Below are positions 1 to 7,871 of a DNA stretch of 34,569 bases, one piece after another. Under the pieces are notes generated by a model that was given only the letters and a program-made list of their open reading frames with translations, was not told the DNA's origin and ran no database searches. Numbering within the stretch: position 1 is the stretch's first letter; each line of letters starts with the position of its first letter. The stretch is taken from the NCBI GenBank assembly GCA_016934985.1, contig JAFGRU010000011.1:1-34569 (forward strand), given 5' to 3'. The position numbers and the translations under genes are program-made. This DNA is from Deltaproteobacteria bacterium. GTDB taxonomy: Bacteria; Desulfobacterota; Desulfuromonadia; Desulfuromonadales; JAAYDE01.

Positions 1-989
1 ATCTCTTTGTCGGCATCCGGCACGTGCTGAACATAATCGAATGTCACCACGCCGCTTTCCTGGAGGAAATCGAGGGTACGGCTCTGCTCCTCTTCGGTAA
101 GCACGGTGGTTTTTTTGGTGCTGATGTGCAGCGGATTATACCATTTGGGATTCCAGTAACGCTTGCTGGTGGTTTTCTTCTCCCGGTTGTGGGTGTACTC
201 GCTTTCAATTTCGTTGTACTTGTCGTAATCGATAATCACCTTGACGTCATAGGCGGGCAATTTGACCACGTATTTGAGATCGAAGACAACCGACACCTGG
301 GTGGTCGGCTGCTCGAAGCTCTTGGCCAGCAGGGTCGCCCCGTAGGCGTCGAGACGCGCTGCCACCGCAACCTGCTGCCCTTCCATGACCGGGGCCTTGC
401 CGCTGGTGATCAGAGTCGAGGTAAAACCCTTGTCTCCGAGAATGGCGGAGACCACGTTGAAGCTGTTGCCCTCGGCACCCACTTCCAAAGGCACCGCGCC
501 CATGAGCTTGGCCCCCTTAACCTCCTTCTTAAGGGCTTTGGCAAGTTCTTTGACCTGCGCCTGAGTCAGCCCGTACTCCACCATGAAATGAAGGACCGCC
601 CCTTCAGCCCCGCCGTCGGCCTTGCTCTTGTCGGTGACAAAGCGGATCATGGAAAATCGGGGCAGGCCGTCCGGATGCAGTGAGATATGTGGATTGGCCG
701 GCAGATAATAATAGTTGCTGCTGGTTTTGGCAGGATCGTTGGTCGCCGTCGGGAAACAGCGTACCGTGGTCCCGTCCTTTAGCTTGATGTCAACGTGACG
801 GCCATACTGGATGCCGCCGACTTCCTTGACTGCGCTGGTCGAAGGGACGGTCAGGGTCGACTGCAACTGCAGCGGTTTGAGCTGACGCTGATACTGAAGC
901 TGAGCTTTGTTTCCGCTTTTTGCCCATCCGGGCGAGGACAAAACCACCGCCGTCAGGACCATCAATCCTGTTGCCAGAAAATGTCTCAT
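1..989 (-). CDS. Exported paralogous protein A (C-terminus beyond window)
   Basis: The frame is open from ATG 989 to the window edge, giving about 329 codons without the C-terminus. A Sec signal peptide (MRHFLATGLMVLTAVV... ending PGWA) is followed by the blocks seen in the next genes: YYYLPANPHIS, VLHFMVEYGLTQAQVKEL, GAKLMGAVPL, GKAPVMEGQQVAVAARL, then GATLLAKSFEQPTTQVSVVFDL. The last visible residues (ESGVVTFDYV...VPDAD) align with NGVINIDIL...LPDEA in the upstream neighbour. An in-frame ATG at 998 touches the GGAAGG ribosome site, whereas ATG 989 lies nine bases from it, so 989 is preferred. It is the sixth gene of the leftward operon, 63 bases after its neighbour. It is presumably periplasmic or secreted. 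The function is unknown and I recognise no named family. Confidence 0.85.
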   Translation of the reverse strand, partial: MRHFLATGLMVLTAVVLSSPGWAKSGNKAQLQYQRQLKPLQLQSTLTVPSTSAVKEVGGIQYGRHVDIKLKDGTTVRCFPTATNDPAKTSSNYYYLPANPHISLHPDGLPRFSMIRFVTDKSKADGGAEGAVLHFMVEYGLTQAQVKELAKALKKEVKGAKLMGAVPLEVGAEGNSFNVVSAILGDKGFTSTLITSGKAPVMEGQQVAVAARLDAYGATLLAKSFEQPTTQVSVVFDLKYVVKLPAYDVKVIIDYDKYNEIESEYTHNREKKTTSKRYWNPKWYNPLHISTKKTTVLTEEEQSRTLDFLQESGVVTFDYVQHVPDADKE

Positions 990-1052
990 TTTTCTCATCC
1001 TTCCTTTATTAACCGATTTTTTCATCTCATTGCCTTACAGCTTTAGCCTGGT

Positions 1053-2816
1053 TCAGCGTGGCGGTGTCAGCACCAGGTAGGTATCTTCCAAAAGCTGCCA
1101 ATCGCCCTTGATGGCCTGGCCGTTGGCGGGGTACCAGTTGACCCGGTATTTCACCTGGGAACGGGGGTCGTGAAACACTACCGAACTGGATACCGACTCG
1201 GCATCGGTGGAGCGCATCACAGCCAGACGCTGTTTCTTCTCCTTGCCGAAAATTTTGAAGCTTACTTCAAGCATGGCGCTGCGCATGCCGGCATCCTCGA
1301 ACAGGAAGCGGTCGGCATCGACCTCCAGATCAAGGCGGGTCAGGGGCGGCGCGATAGTGACGATGGGATCGCTGCTCTGCCGCCAGGAGGTTCCATCTTT
1401 GGGATCGCTGACGGTGCTGCTCCCCTTGATGCTCCAGGTAGTGCGGTAATCGTAATCGAGCCAGCTCGCATCCTTCTGGCCCAGGCGGGCGTAACGCCAG
1501 GATTTGCTGAGACGCCCCTCGCGAATGTCCTCGCGGGTGAAAATCAACTCGCCGGTAGCGTCGGCATGGTCCGCATAGGCCTTGCGAATAGCCACGCCGG
1601 AAAAATTCATCATTTTCTGGAAGACATCGCTGTAATCGCCGTCGATGCGGAAATAGACATCCCGTTTCTGGAAAGCCGGATCGGCGAGATTGACCACCCG
1701 GAACATGTCGGGATTGTTTTTGAACTCCTCATAAAGACCGGAGATGTTGCCCGCTGTATCGACCGCGACCTTGACCACGGCGCGCCGCGTCAGGTTGATG
1801 TTGAAGACCGCGCGCTGAATGTCCTCGCGCTTTTTGATCACGTACTGATTGTCGGTATAATACTTCTGGTTACCGGTGCCGGTGAAAAGCTTGGCCAGCC
1901 AGCCCTTTTCCTGGCGCCCCTTGAGCTGTCCCTTCTCCACGGCTTTTTCCTTTTCGGGAATGGCGGTAAAACCGGTCTTCTGATCGAATATGATCTCGGT
2001 CAGCTTGCCGGCGCAGAGGTCGACCAGGGACTGCATGGCCTTGTTGGCCGCTTCGTCCGGCAGACGGTCGAGGATATCGATGTTGATCACGCCGTTGCGT
2101 ACCAGTTCGTCAGTGATGTCCCGGATCTGGCGCTTGGTGTAATCCTCCTGTTTGTTCTGGACCTTGGAATAGTGTTCGTAGACGGTGGAGATATCCGCCT
2201 GGATTTTCGCCTCGAAACTCGGCAGGACCGCCTCGTAATAGGTGCGCAGGGCCACCGACACATCCGACGTCGGCTTGCTGAGGGACTCCCAGAGCAGCGT
2301 CGCCCCGTGGGGGGTGAGAGTCGCGGCCACGGCCGCCTTGGAACCCGGCGTTACCGGAGCTCGTCCGCTGGAGATGAGACTGCGGGTGAACCCTTTATCC
2401 GAAAGGGTTCCGGAAATGACGCTGAAGCTCCCTTCGCTCTCCTGATGAAGGGGCACCGGGCCGAGAAGCTTGGCCCCGGATTTTTCCTTTTTGAGGGCTT
2501 CTTTGAGTTCCGCCAGCTCGTCCGGGGGAAGGCTGAAGGTAATGAGCATGTGAAGCAGGCCGCCGCTGGTCTCCCCCTGAGGATCGACAAATTTCACCAC
2601 GGACATTTCCGCCCCGCCATCTTTCCGGGTCGAAACCCGCGGCGCGGTGGGAAGATAATAGTAGCTCTTCGAATCCTTGGCATCCTGGAGAAGAAGCACA
2701 CCGTTGACCTCCAGTTGACCCGATTCATAATTGACCAGAGCCAGGGCCGGATTCATCCCCCCGCTCACCAGCAGGCCGGCAACAAGCAGACCGATTAATA
2801 CCAGACATTTGCGCAT
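1053..2816 (-). CDS. Exported paralogous protein B, 587 aa
   Basis: A signal peptide (hydrophobic core LVLIGLLVAGLLV, ending NPALA) precedes the shared blocks: SYYYLPTAPRVS, LLHMLITFSLPPDELAEL, KLLGPVPLHQ, SGRAPVTPGSKAAVAATL and GATLLWESLSKPTSDVSVAL. The C-terminal half has FRVVNLADPAFQKRDVYF, MMNFSGVAIR and a final module ending in YRVNWYPANGQAIKGDW. The same C-terminal order occurs in protein C, so the two are full-length paralogues; B lacks C's Ser/Thr-rich insert. ATG 2816 sits eight bases after a strong GGAGGT. An in-frame TTG at 2822 is only three bases from it, so ATG is chosen. The gene begins two bases beyond the stop of protein C, suggesting translational coupling. No catalytic motif is visible, and a structural or binding role is inferred. 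Confidence 0.9.
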   Translation of the reverse strand: MRKCLVLIGLLVAGLLVSGGMNPALALVNYESGQLEVNGVLLLQDAKDSKSYYYLPTAPRVSTRKDGGAEMSVVKFVDPQGETSGGLLHMLITFSLPPDELAELKEALKKEKSGAKLLGPVPLHQESEGSFSVISGTLSDKGFTRSLISSGRAPVTPGSKAAVAATLTPHGATLLWESLSKPTSDVSVALRTYYEAVLPSFEAKIQADISTVYEHYSKVQNKQEDYTKRQIRDITDELVRNGVINIDILDRLPDEAANKAMQSLVDLCAGKLTEIIFDQKTGFTAIPEKEKAVEKGQLKGRQEKGWLAKLFTGTGNQKYYTDNQYVIKKREDIQRAVFNINLTRRAVVKVAVDTAGNISGLYEEFKNNPDMFRVVNLADPAFQKRDVYFRIDGDYSDVFQKMMNFSGVAIRKAYADHADATGELIFTREDIREGRLSKSWRYARLGQKDASWLDYDYRTTWSIKGSSTVSDPKDGTSWRQSSDPIVTIAPPLTRLDLEVDADRFLFEDAGMRSAMLEVSFKIFGKEKKQRLAVMRSTDAESVSSSVVFHDPRSQVKYRVNWYPANGQAIKGDWQLLEDTYLVLTPPR

Positions 2817-2818
2817 GA

Positions 2819-5227
2819 TCAAGCACCTCCTTTCGGAAGTTCATCCCAGTAAACAATATTCCCTTCCAGAGACTCCTCTGCGGTGAGGTTTTTGCCGCCG
2901 GAAAGGTGCCAGGTGATGGCGACCTGGACATCGGGATTAGCAGGGTCCTCGGGAATATCAAGAACCAGGGCAGGTGCCGGTCCCCGGTTGCGGATGGTCA
3001 CCTGGTTCTTGACCGGCTTGTCGTTGATCATGCTGGTGACGGTCACCACGGCATGGCGGACGCCAGCTTTGGTGAGAGCCCTGCCGCTGCCTTCGATGGT
3101 CACAGTGCGGTAGCGATGGGGAGGCTGGAGAGCGAGCATGGGGGTGTCGGTCTCCTGCCAGGGGGTGCGTATCTCCACCCCGCCGTGGAAGGACCAGAGG
3201 GTCTCGAACTTGTAACCGAGCCAGCGGCTGCGATCGTCGTCCCCCTTGTAGCCGTAGCCGAGGGAGAAGGAGTTGCCCTGGGCATTGAATTTTTCCGGGG
3301 TGATAACCACTTCGTCGCTGGTCACGTCGCCCGACTGATGCTGTTTTTTGAGCTTGACGGTAACAAAATTGAGATGGCGGGTGAAGGTGGTCGCATCCTG
3401 ACCATCGAGGGTCACCAGAACCTCGCGCTGTTTGAAAACCGGGTCGTCAATGGTAACGGCACGGAAAATTTGGGGGTCGTTCCCATAGCGCTTATAAAGC
3501 GAGCCGATGTTCTCGGCCATGGCAAAGGCCTGCAGTTCGGTGCGGTAATGGTTCATCTGGTAGACCAGTTTGCCGCTGCGCTTGATCTTCTTCATCTTAT
3601 AGGAAGCCACCAGTGAAAACCCGGGGCTGCCATTGGAACGGCTGCTTGCCGCGGTACCAGGGCGTGAGGTTGTAGTACGCCGCGGCGTCGTGGTGCGGCT
3701 GCTTGCCGTGGAGGCGGCAGGACTTGTCGCCGCCGTCGAACTGCTCTGGCTGGGGGAAGAAGCTGAAGTCGCCGCCACCGGCTGCGAGGTCGTACTCGTC
3801 GAGGATGCGGCGGCAGGCACGGTGGAAGATGTGCTGGACTGGGTGGCCAGGGGAGAAGAGGCCGTGCTCGAGACGCCACTCGCTGCCAGACGGTCCCTCA
3901 ACATACGGATACGGCCGCTGATCTCGCTGGCACGGGAGCCTGTGGGGTTGTGATCAGCCTGGTAGTCTTCATAGGCGATCAACGCCTCTTCGATTGCATC
4001 CGCCGGGAATCCCGCGGAGCGGGCCTCTTCGTAACGCCGGCGGGCCCGGTTGTAAGCCTCGCTGGCTGATTCAACCTGAGTCTCACCGGAAGTTGCCTGG
4101 CTGGCCCCACCCTCGCTCTGGCCGGAATCCGAAACCGCAACCCCGGACTCTCCGATACCGGGGATGATCCCTTCGGCATGAGCCTCGGCAACCAGAAAAT
4201 GCATGATCGCAGCCCAGAAATCGATACCGGCATAGCCGGGATCGGTCTCCATAAAACTGGTACGGCGGGTTGTCGAACTGGAAGTGGAGGTTCGGGAGGC
4301 CGCCGAATCCTTGAGCATCTTGGCCGCCTGATTGAGACTGTCGTAACTGCCTTTCTCCGCCGCCGCCTTGGCCAACTCATCGTTGGAAGCAGGGACAAAC
4401 ATGGCCTCCAACAGCTTGTTGTTGACACTGGTAAGGATACCTTCCAGGGTCGCATTCTGACCCTTGGTCGTAATCTTGACGGCCCCGGTCTGGCGCAGCT
4501 CCTGAAAAAGGATGTCGACATCCGCCCCGAACCATGCATACTTGACACCGGCCTTGACGTTGTGATGGCTGGCCACCCGGGCCCAATCCGCTTCAAGAGT
4601 CGCCTCGAAAGGTTCACGCACGCCGGCAAACTGCATATCGAACACCAGAGAAATATCCGGCGTGTCAGTTTGGAAACTTTCCCACAGGATCTCCGCCCCT
4701 TCTCGGGTCAGGGCCATGGACACGGCTGCTTTCTGGCCCTCCATGAGGGGCGCCTTGCCGACCGCCACGGTCCTGGTTGTGGTGATGTTCCCTTCTGTAA
4801 AAGAGGTGATGAGGGCAAAGCTGCCCTTGCGGTAGACAATGGGACCGTCGATGGAGGCGTCAGGGTATTTTTCCTGGAGACCTTTTTCGGCCTCTTTGAC
4901 TTGGCTCTCATCAGCACCGTAGGTTACCAGAAAGTGAACGATTCCACCACCTTCAGCCTTATTGGTGCCAGCCTTGCCGGTCTTTTCGGTGCGGGCGTAT
5001 TTAAGAAAGGAAAACTGGGGGCGGCCGTTTTTGGTCGCCAGACGAGGATTGTCCGGAAGGTAATAAAAGGTGTTGGCGTCTTTCAAAGCCTGGTAACAGA
5101 TGAGATCCCCACATTTCACCATCTTGTCGAGGTTGATCTCCTGGGCTTCGGCAAACCCGCTGCCTAACAGCCCCAGGACTGCCAGGCTCCAGACGATGCG
5201 TCGCAAGCCTGAAAGCATCTTTTTCAT
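2819..5227 (-). CDS. Exported paralogous protein C with Ser/Thr-rich linker, 802 aa
   Basis: This is the longest member of the family. Residues 1-29 are a signal peptide (WSLAVLGLLGSGFAEA). Residues 50-215 hold the shared blocks: FYYLPDNPRL, IVHFLVTYGADESQVKEA, GKAPLMEGQKAAVSMAL and GAEILWESFQTDTPDISLVFDM. Residues about 385-450 are a charged helical stretch (AYNRARRRYEEARSAG, IRMLRDRL). Residues about 451-545 are a low-complexity Ser/Thr/Ala/Pro linker. Residues about 550-802 repeat protein B's C-terminal part (IFRAVTIDDPVFKQREVLV, LNFVTVKLKK, VQVAITWHLSGGKNL). The RBS is GGGAGG, five bases before ATG 5227. The linker resembles exposed, possibly O-glycosylated spacers in secreted proteins, but that is inference. 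The 100-base gap upstream of this gene contains an inverted repeat, so its expression could be adjusted separately from proteins D-F. Function unknown. Confidence 0.9.
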   Translation of the reverse strand: MKKMLSGLRRIVWSLAVLGLLGSGFAEAQEINLDKMVKCGDLICYQALKDANTFYYLPDNPRLATKNGRPQFSFLKYARTEKTGKAGTNKAEGGGIVHFLVTYGADESQVKEAEKGLQEKYPDASIDGPIVYRKGSFALITSFTEGNITTTRTVAVGKAPLMEGQKAAVSMALTREGAEILWESFQTDTPDISLVFDMQFAGVREPFEATLEADWARVASHHNVKAGVKYAWFGADVDILFQELRQTGAVKITTKGQNATLEGILTSVNNKLLEAMFVPASNDELAKAAAEKGSYDSLNQAAKMLKDSAASRTSTSSSTTRRTSFMETDPGYAGIDFWAAIMHFLVAEAHAEGIIPGIGESGVAVSDSGQSEGGASQATSGETQVESASEAYNRARRRYEEARSAGFPADAIEEALIAYEDYQADHNPTGSRASEISGRIRMLRDRLAASGVSSTASSPLATQSSTSSTVPAAASSTSTTSQPVAATSASSPSQSSSTAATSPAASTASSRTTTPRRTTTSRPGTAASSRSNGSPGFSLVASYKMKKIKRSGKLVYQMNHYRTELQAFAMAENIGSLYKRYGNDPQIFRAVTIDDPVFKQREVLVTLDGQDATTFTRHLNFVTVKLKKQHQSGDVTSDEVVITPEKFNAQGNSFSLGYGYKGDDDRSRWLGYKFETLWSFHGGVEIRTPWQETDTPMLALQPPHRYRTVTIEGSGRALTKAGVRHAVVTVTSMINDKPVKNQVTIRNRGPAPALVLDIPEDPANPDVQVAITWHLSGGKNLTAEESLEGNIVYWDELPKGGA

Positions 5228-5278
5228 TTTTCCTCCCTTTTCTGCGGCCTTTTAACTATGCAAAAAATTAAATTATCC

Positions 5279-5312
5279 TGTTCTGTCAAGCACTCACCGG
5301 AGGTACAGAACA
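5279..5312 (-). promoter_or_regulatory. Inverted repeat in the gap before protein C
   Basis: TGTTCTGT (5279-5286) and ACAGAACA (5305-5312) form a perfect 8-bp inverted repeat with an 18-base loop in the only sizeable gap inside the operon (5228-5327). Read on the coding strand, the downstream arm overlaps TTGACA, a perfect -35-like hexamer, and is followed by an A/T-rich tract with a T-run. No good -10 hexamer is seen at 16-18 bases. It could be an operator, an attenuator-like hairpin or an RNA-processing hairpin; the sequence does not decide. Confidence 0.35.
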
Positions 5313-5327
5313 TTCAAACAACGGTTT

Positions 5328-6341
5328 TCAACCTTCCGCCGGAGCCGGCTCCTCTTCGCTCTCGGATTCCGCCTCCCGGTAATCGGTCACATCCAAAAGG
5401 GTGTTGCCGCTTTTTTCCAGCCAGGGTCCGGTCTCCTTGCGGCCATCATTGAATACCCGGGTAACCCGGAAACGGTAAGGCCGGTCAAGATCCTTGGACA
5501 ATTCAAACTCGATGCGGGTGCGGCAGTCGCCGGAGGCCCGGAAAGTAACCTCCTTGACCAGGTCCCGGCCGGGGAGGGGAATGGCCACCTCGACCACTTT
5601 GGCATAAAGAGTCTCATCGAGATTCTCGGCAAAGTCGAAACAGAAAATATCGAGACCGGTATAACCGCGCACCATGCGCCCGCCGATATCGGTGCGCCGG
5701 AACTTGGCAGGCCATTTTTCCATGTCCAGGGGCAGTGGCAGGGTCCAGGTCGTTGCTGTTTTATCCTCCTGCCATTCTTCGTCCGCCTGGCGGACCCCGT
5801 CGAGGGTCTCCTCGACAACCAGGCTGACCTGGGTCTGGCCGGCGCTGACCGCCTCCCAGAGCAGTTCCGCCATGTGAATGTCGAGGGGCAGCATGAGACT
5901 GCGCTGGCCCCAGCGGCTTCCCTGGCTCCAGGTTTGCGACTGATCGCCGAACAAAAGACGGATACGCGCTTCTGAGACTGGCATGCTGCGCAACTTGAGA
6001 TTGGTGATTTTTCGGTTTTTGAGTTTTTTGCGGATGAGAGAGTTTAGCTTCGCCCTGGTCTCACGCTCGATATTGACCTGGAAAATACCACGCACGCGGA
6101 AAAGATTCTGATCGCCGGTTCCCTTACTCCCCAGGTAGCGGTAAATTTCCAGACCGAAGTCGGGCCCTTTCTCCTTGTCTTCGCTCACCACCGGGGTGGC
6201 GGGGCTCAGGTACCAGGTATTGGCTTTCTCATGGTCCTGATAGACACGGACGCCCTCGACATCGATATAAACCCCTAAATTGGGCGCCGCCCAGAGCGGG
6301 GATACCCAACACAGGAGAATGAGGATAATAAACGCTCTCAC
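5328..6341 (-). CDS. Exported paralogous protein D (short member), 337 aa
   Basis: The start is GTG 6341, inside a GTGA overlap with the stop of protein E, with GAGGGG just before it. The signal peptide is MRAFIILILLCWVSPLWA. This is a compact, divergent version of the family: TWYLSPATPVVS replaces the YYLP block, LFRVRGIFQVNIERETRAKL replaces the strand-helix block, and MLPLDIHMAELLWEAVSAGQTQVSLVV corresponds to the LLWES block. The C-terminal module (VVEVAIPLPGRDL, YRFRVTRVFNDGRKETGPW) aligns with the last module of proteins B and C. The tail is very acidic (ESESEEEPAPAEG). The middle domain is much reduced. The overlap implies co-translation with protein E and so possibly a fixed ratio. 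Function unknown; periplasmic or secreted location inferred. Confidence 0.88.
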   Translation of the reverse strand: MRAFIILILLCWVSPLWAAPNLGVYIDVEGVRVYQDHEKANTWYLSPATPVVSEDKEKGPDFGLEIYRYLGSKGTGDQNLFRVRGIFQVNIERETRAKLNSLIRKKLKNRKITNLKLRSMPVSEARIRLLFGDQSQTWSQGSRWGQRSLMLPLDIHMAELLWEAVSAGQTQVSLVVEETLDGVRQADEEWQEDKTATTWTLPLPLDMEKWPAKFRRTDIGGRMVRGYTGLDIFCFDFAENLDETLYAKVVEVAIPLPGRDLVKEVTFRASGDCRTRIEFELSKDLDRPYRFRVTRVFNDGRKETGPWLEKSGNTLLDVTDYREAESESEEEPAPAEG

Positions 6342-7843
6342 TGCCCCTCCGCTGCTTCCTCGGGGTTGAGGATCGTTTCCATCTGGGCAGTGCCGATAAA
6401 CTGGCGCAGGCCGTTGGCGTCATGCCACCCGGTTTCAGCCGCCATTCCTCCCGAGTCCAGGACCGCCTGCAGCTGAAAGCGATAAAGCAGGGGATTTTCC
6501 CCCTTGCCTTCAGGAACATAGAGCTGCAGTTCCTCGTTGCGGTTGGCTTCTTCCGTCAACTCGATTTCCCGATCCTTGACCGAGCCTCCGCCGGCAACGA
6601 AATAGGGGGACTTCACTCTGACCAGGATCTTGTAGATTCCCAATTCGGAGAACACCCCCGGAATGGCCTCAAAAATCACCGGACTGGCCGGTGCCAGGGC
6701 TACCCCCTTGCGAACTTCCCTGTCGATGGACTGAAGACAGGAGGTACAGTCGCTGTTCAGAGAAGTCCCCAGCCAGGCCACCAGAACACCCTGGCCGAGA
6801 AGCTTGTCAGCTGCCGGCAGATTGAAAGAGCGCTTGCCTCCAGGGGAAAGCGGCTTGGTCTTTTTAAGGTTTTTGGCCACCCGTTCGAGGCGATTGCCGA
6901 CCTGCCGATAGGCATTAATAGACTCAATTTCCACGGGAAAAGAGGTCAGGTTGCCCAGTTTGCCGGTAGGGCGCCCCTTAACCCACTCATCAAACCCCTG
7001 AGTCCGGTCACCGCTGAATTGGCTGTATTGAAGGCGGATGGGAATCGGAACGGTCTGATCGCCGACAGGTACCTTGAGGGTCCCGATCACACCCTCACGG
7101 GACATCTGGGCAAGGACTTCTTCCGCTCCGTCCTGGGTCAGGGAGAGGGTGAGACGGAATGGCTGCTTGAGATGGGCAGGAGGAGTAATGTTGATCTGCT
7201 CCGCCGGAATGGCGAAACCGGCGCTCAAAGCCTGAAAATCAGCCTCCGCTCCGAGACCGGGAAGGGCCTTGAGCTCGAGGGGATCGGTCTTTTTCAAGTC
7301 AAGCGCTTCACGCAGCACCGCCTTGAGAAGAATGACGTCCCCACTGCGGAAGGGTGCGCCCATATCCGCCGAGATCAAAACCGAGGGCTTGCCCTTTTCA
7401 CTCTGGTAGTTGTACTGAACACTTAGCTTATAGCCATCAGCGTCGTGGAGGAGAAGAATCTCCCGCGGCAGATAGTAGAAAACATGCCCGGCCGCTTTAT
7501 CCTGAAGGATCAGGTTGGCGTTCCAGCCGCCGGCTTCGCCAAGATCGTCGAGCAACCCGGCATCATCGATGACATCGTTGAGGTCGAGGGTTGCTTTCGG
7601 ATCGGGGCCCTGGGCTTTAGTGGTGGTTTCCCCAATCGGCCTCAGCTGGGGCAGCCGGGTGATGACCGCTCTATTGATTTTCACCGCCGTAACGGGCTTG
7701 AATTGAAGAACCTGCTTTCCTGCCGGCGCCACTGTCCTGATGGCCGGTTGCGCCCTCAGCGTCCGGACATTTGTCTCAGCGGCAAAAGCACTTCCAGCAC
7801 TCAGAACAATACAAAGAGAAACAGATAACACCAGGATACGCAT
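6338..7843 (-). CDS. Exported paralogous protein E, 501 aa
   Basis: ATG 7843 is preferred because AGGAG lies seven bases upstream; the in-frame TTG 7861 and ATG 7858 have no ribosome site. The signal peptide is MRILVLSVSLCIVLSAGSAFA. After a proline-rich, basic region (about residues 20-75) come the family blocks: VFYYLPREILLLHD, a strand-helix block containing LLKAVLREAL, and FRLTLSLTQDGAEEVLAQM for the LLWES block. The C-terminal module contains IYKILVRVKSPYF and LYRFQLQAVLDSGGMAAETGW and aligns with the last modules of B, C and D. A cysteine pair (DCTSC) near the middle could form a disulphide in the periplasm. The gene lies 28 bases after protein F and overlaps protein D by four bases. 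Function unknown. Confidence 0.88.
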   Translation of the reverse strand: MRILVLSVSLCIVLSAGSAFAAETNVRTLRAQPAIRTVAPAGKQVLQFKPVTAVKINRAVITRLPQLRPIGETTTKAQGPDPKATLDLNDVIDDAGLLDDLGEAGGWNANLILQDKAAGHVFYYLPREILLLHDADGYKLSVQYNYQSEKGKPSVLISADMGAPFRSGDVILLKAVLREALDLKKTDPLELKALPGLGAEADFQALSAGFAIPAEQINITPPAHLKQPFRLTLSLTQDGAEEVLAQMSREGVIGTLKVPVGDQTVPIPIRLQYSQFSGDRTQGFDEWVKGRPTGKLGNLTSFPVEIESINAYRQVGNRLERVAKNLKKTKPLSPGGKRSFNLPAADKLLGQGVLVAWLGTSLNSDCTSCLQSIDREVRKGVALAPASPVIFEAIPGVFSELGIYKILVRVKSPYFVAGGGSVKDREIELTEEANRNEELQLYVPEGKGENPLLYRFQLQAVLDSGGMAAETGWHDANGLRQFIGTAQMETILNPEEAAEGQ

Positions 7844-7871
7844 AAAATCTCTCCTCATCAATTCCGGCTAG

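Noticed and set aside
1170..2798. Long plus-strand open frame of 542 codons
   Set aside because: It is the antisense shadow of protein B, without signal peptide, ribosome site or domain pattern. The minus strand shows clear homology to neighbours.
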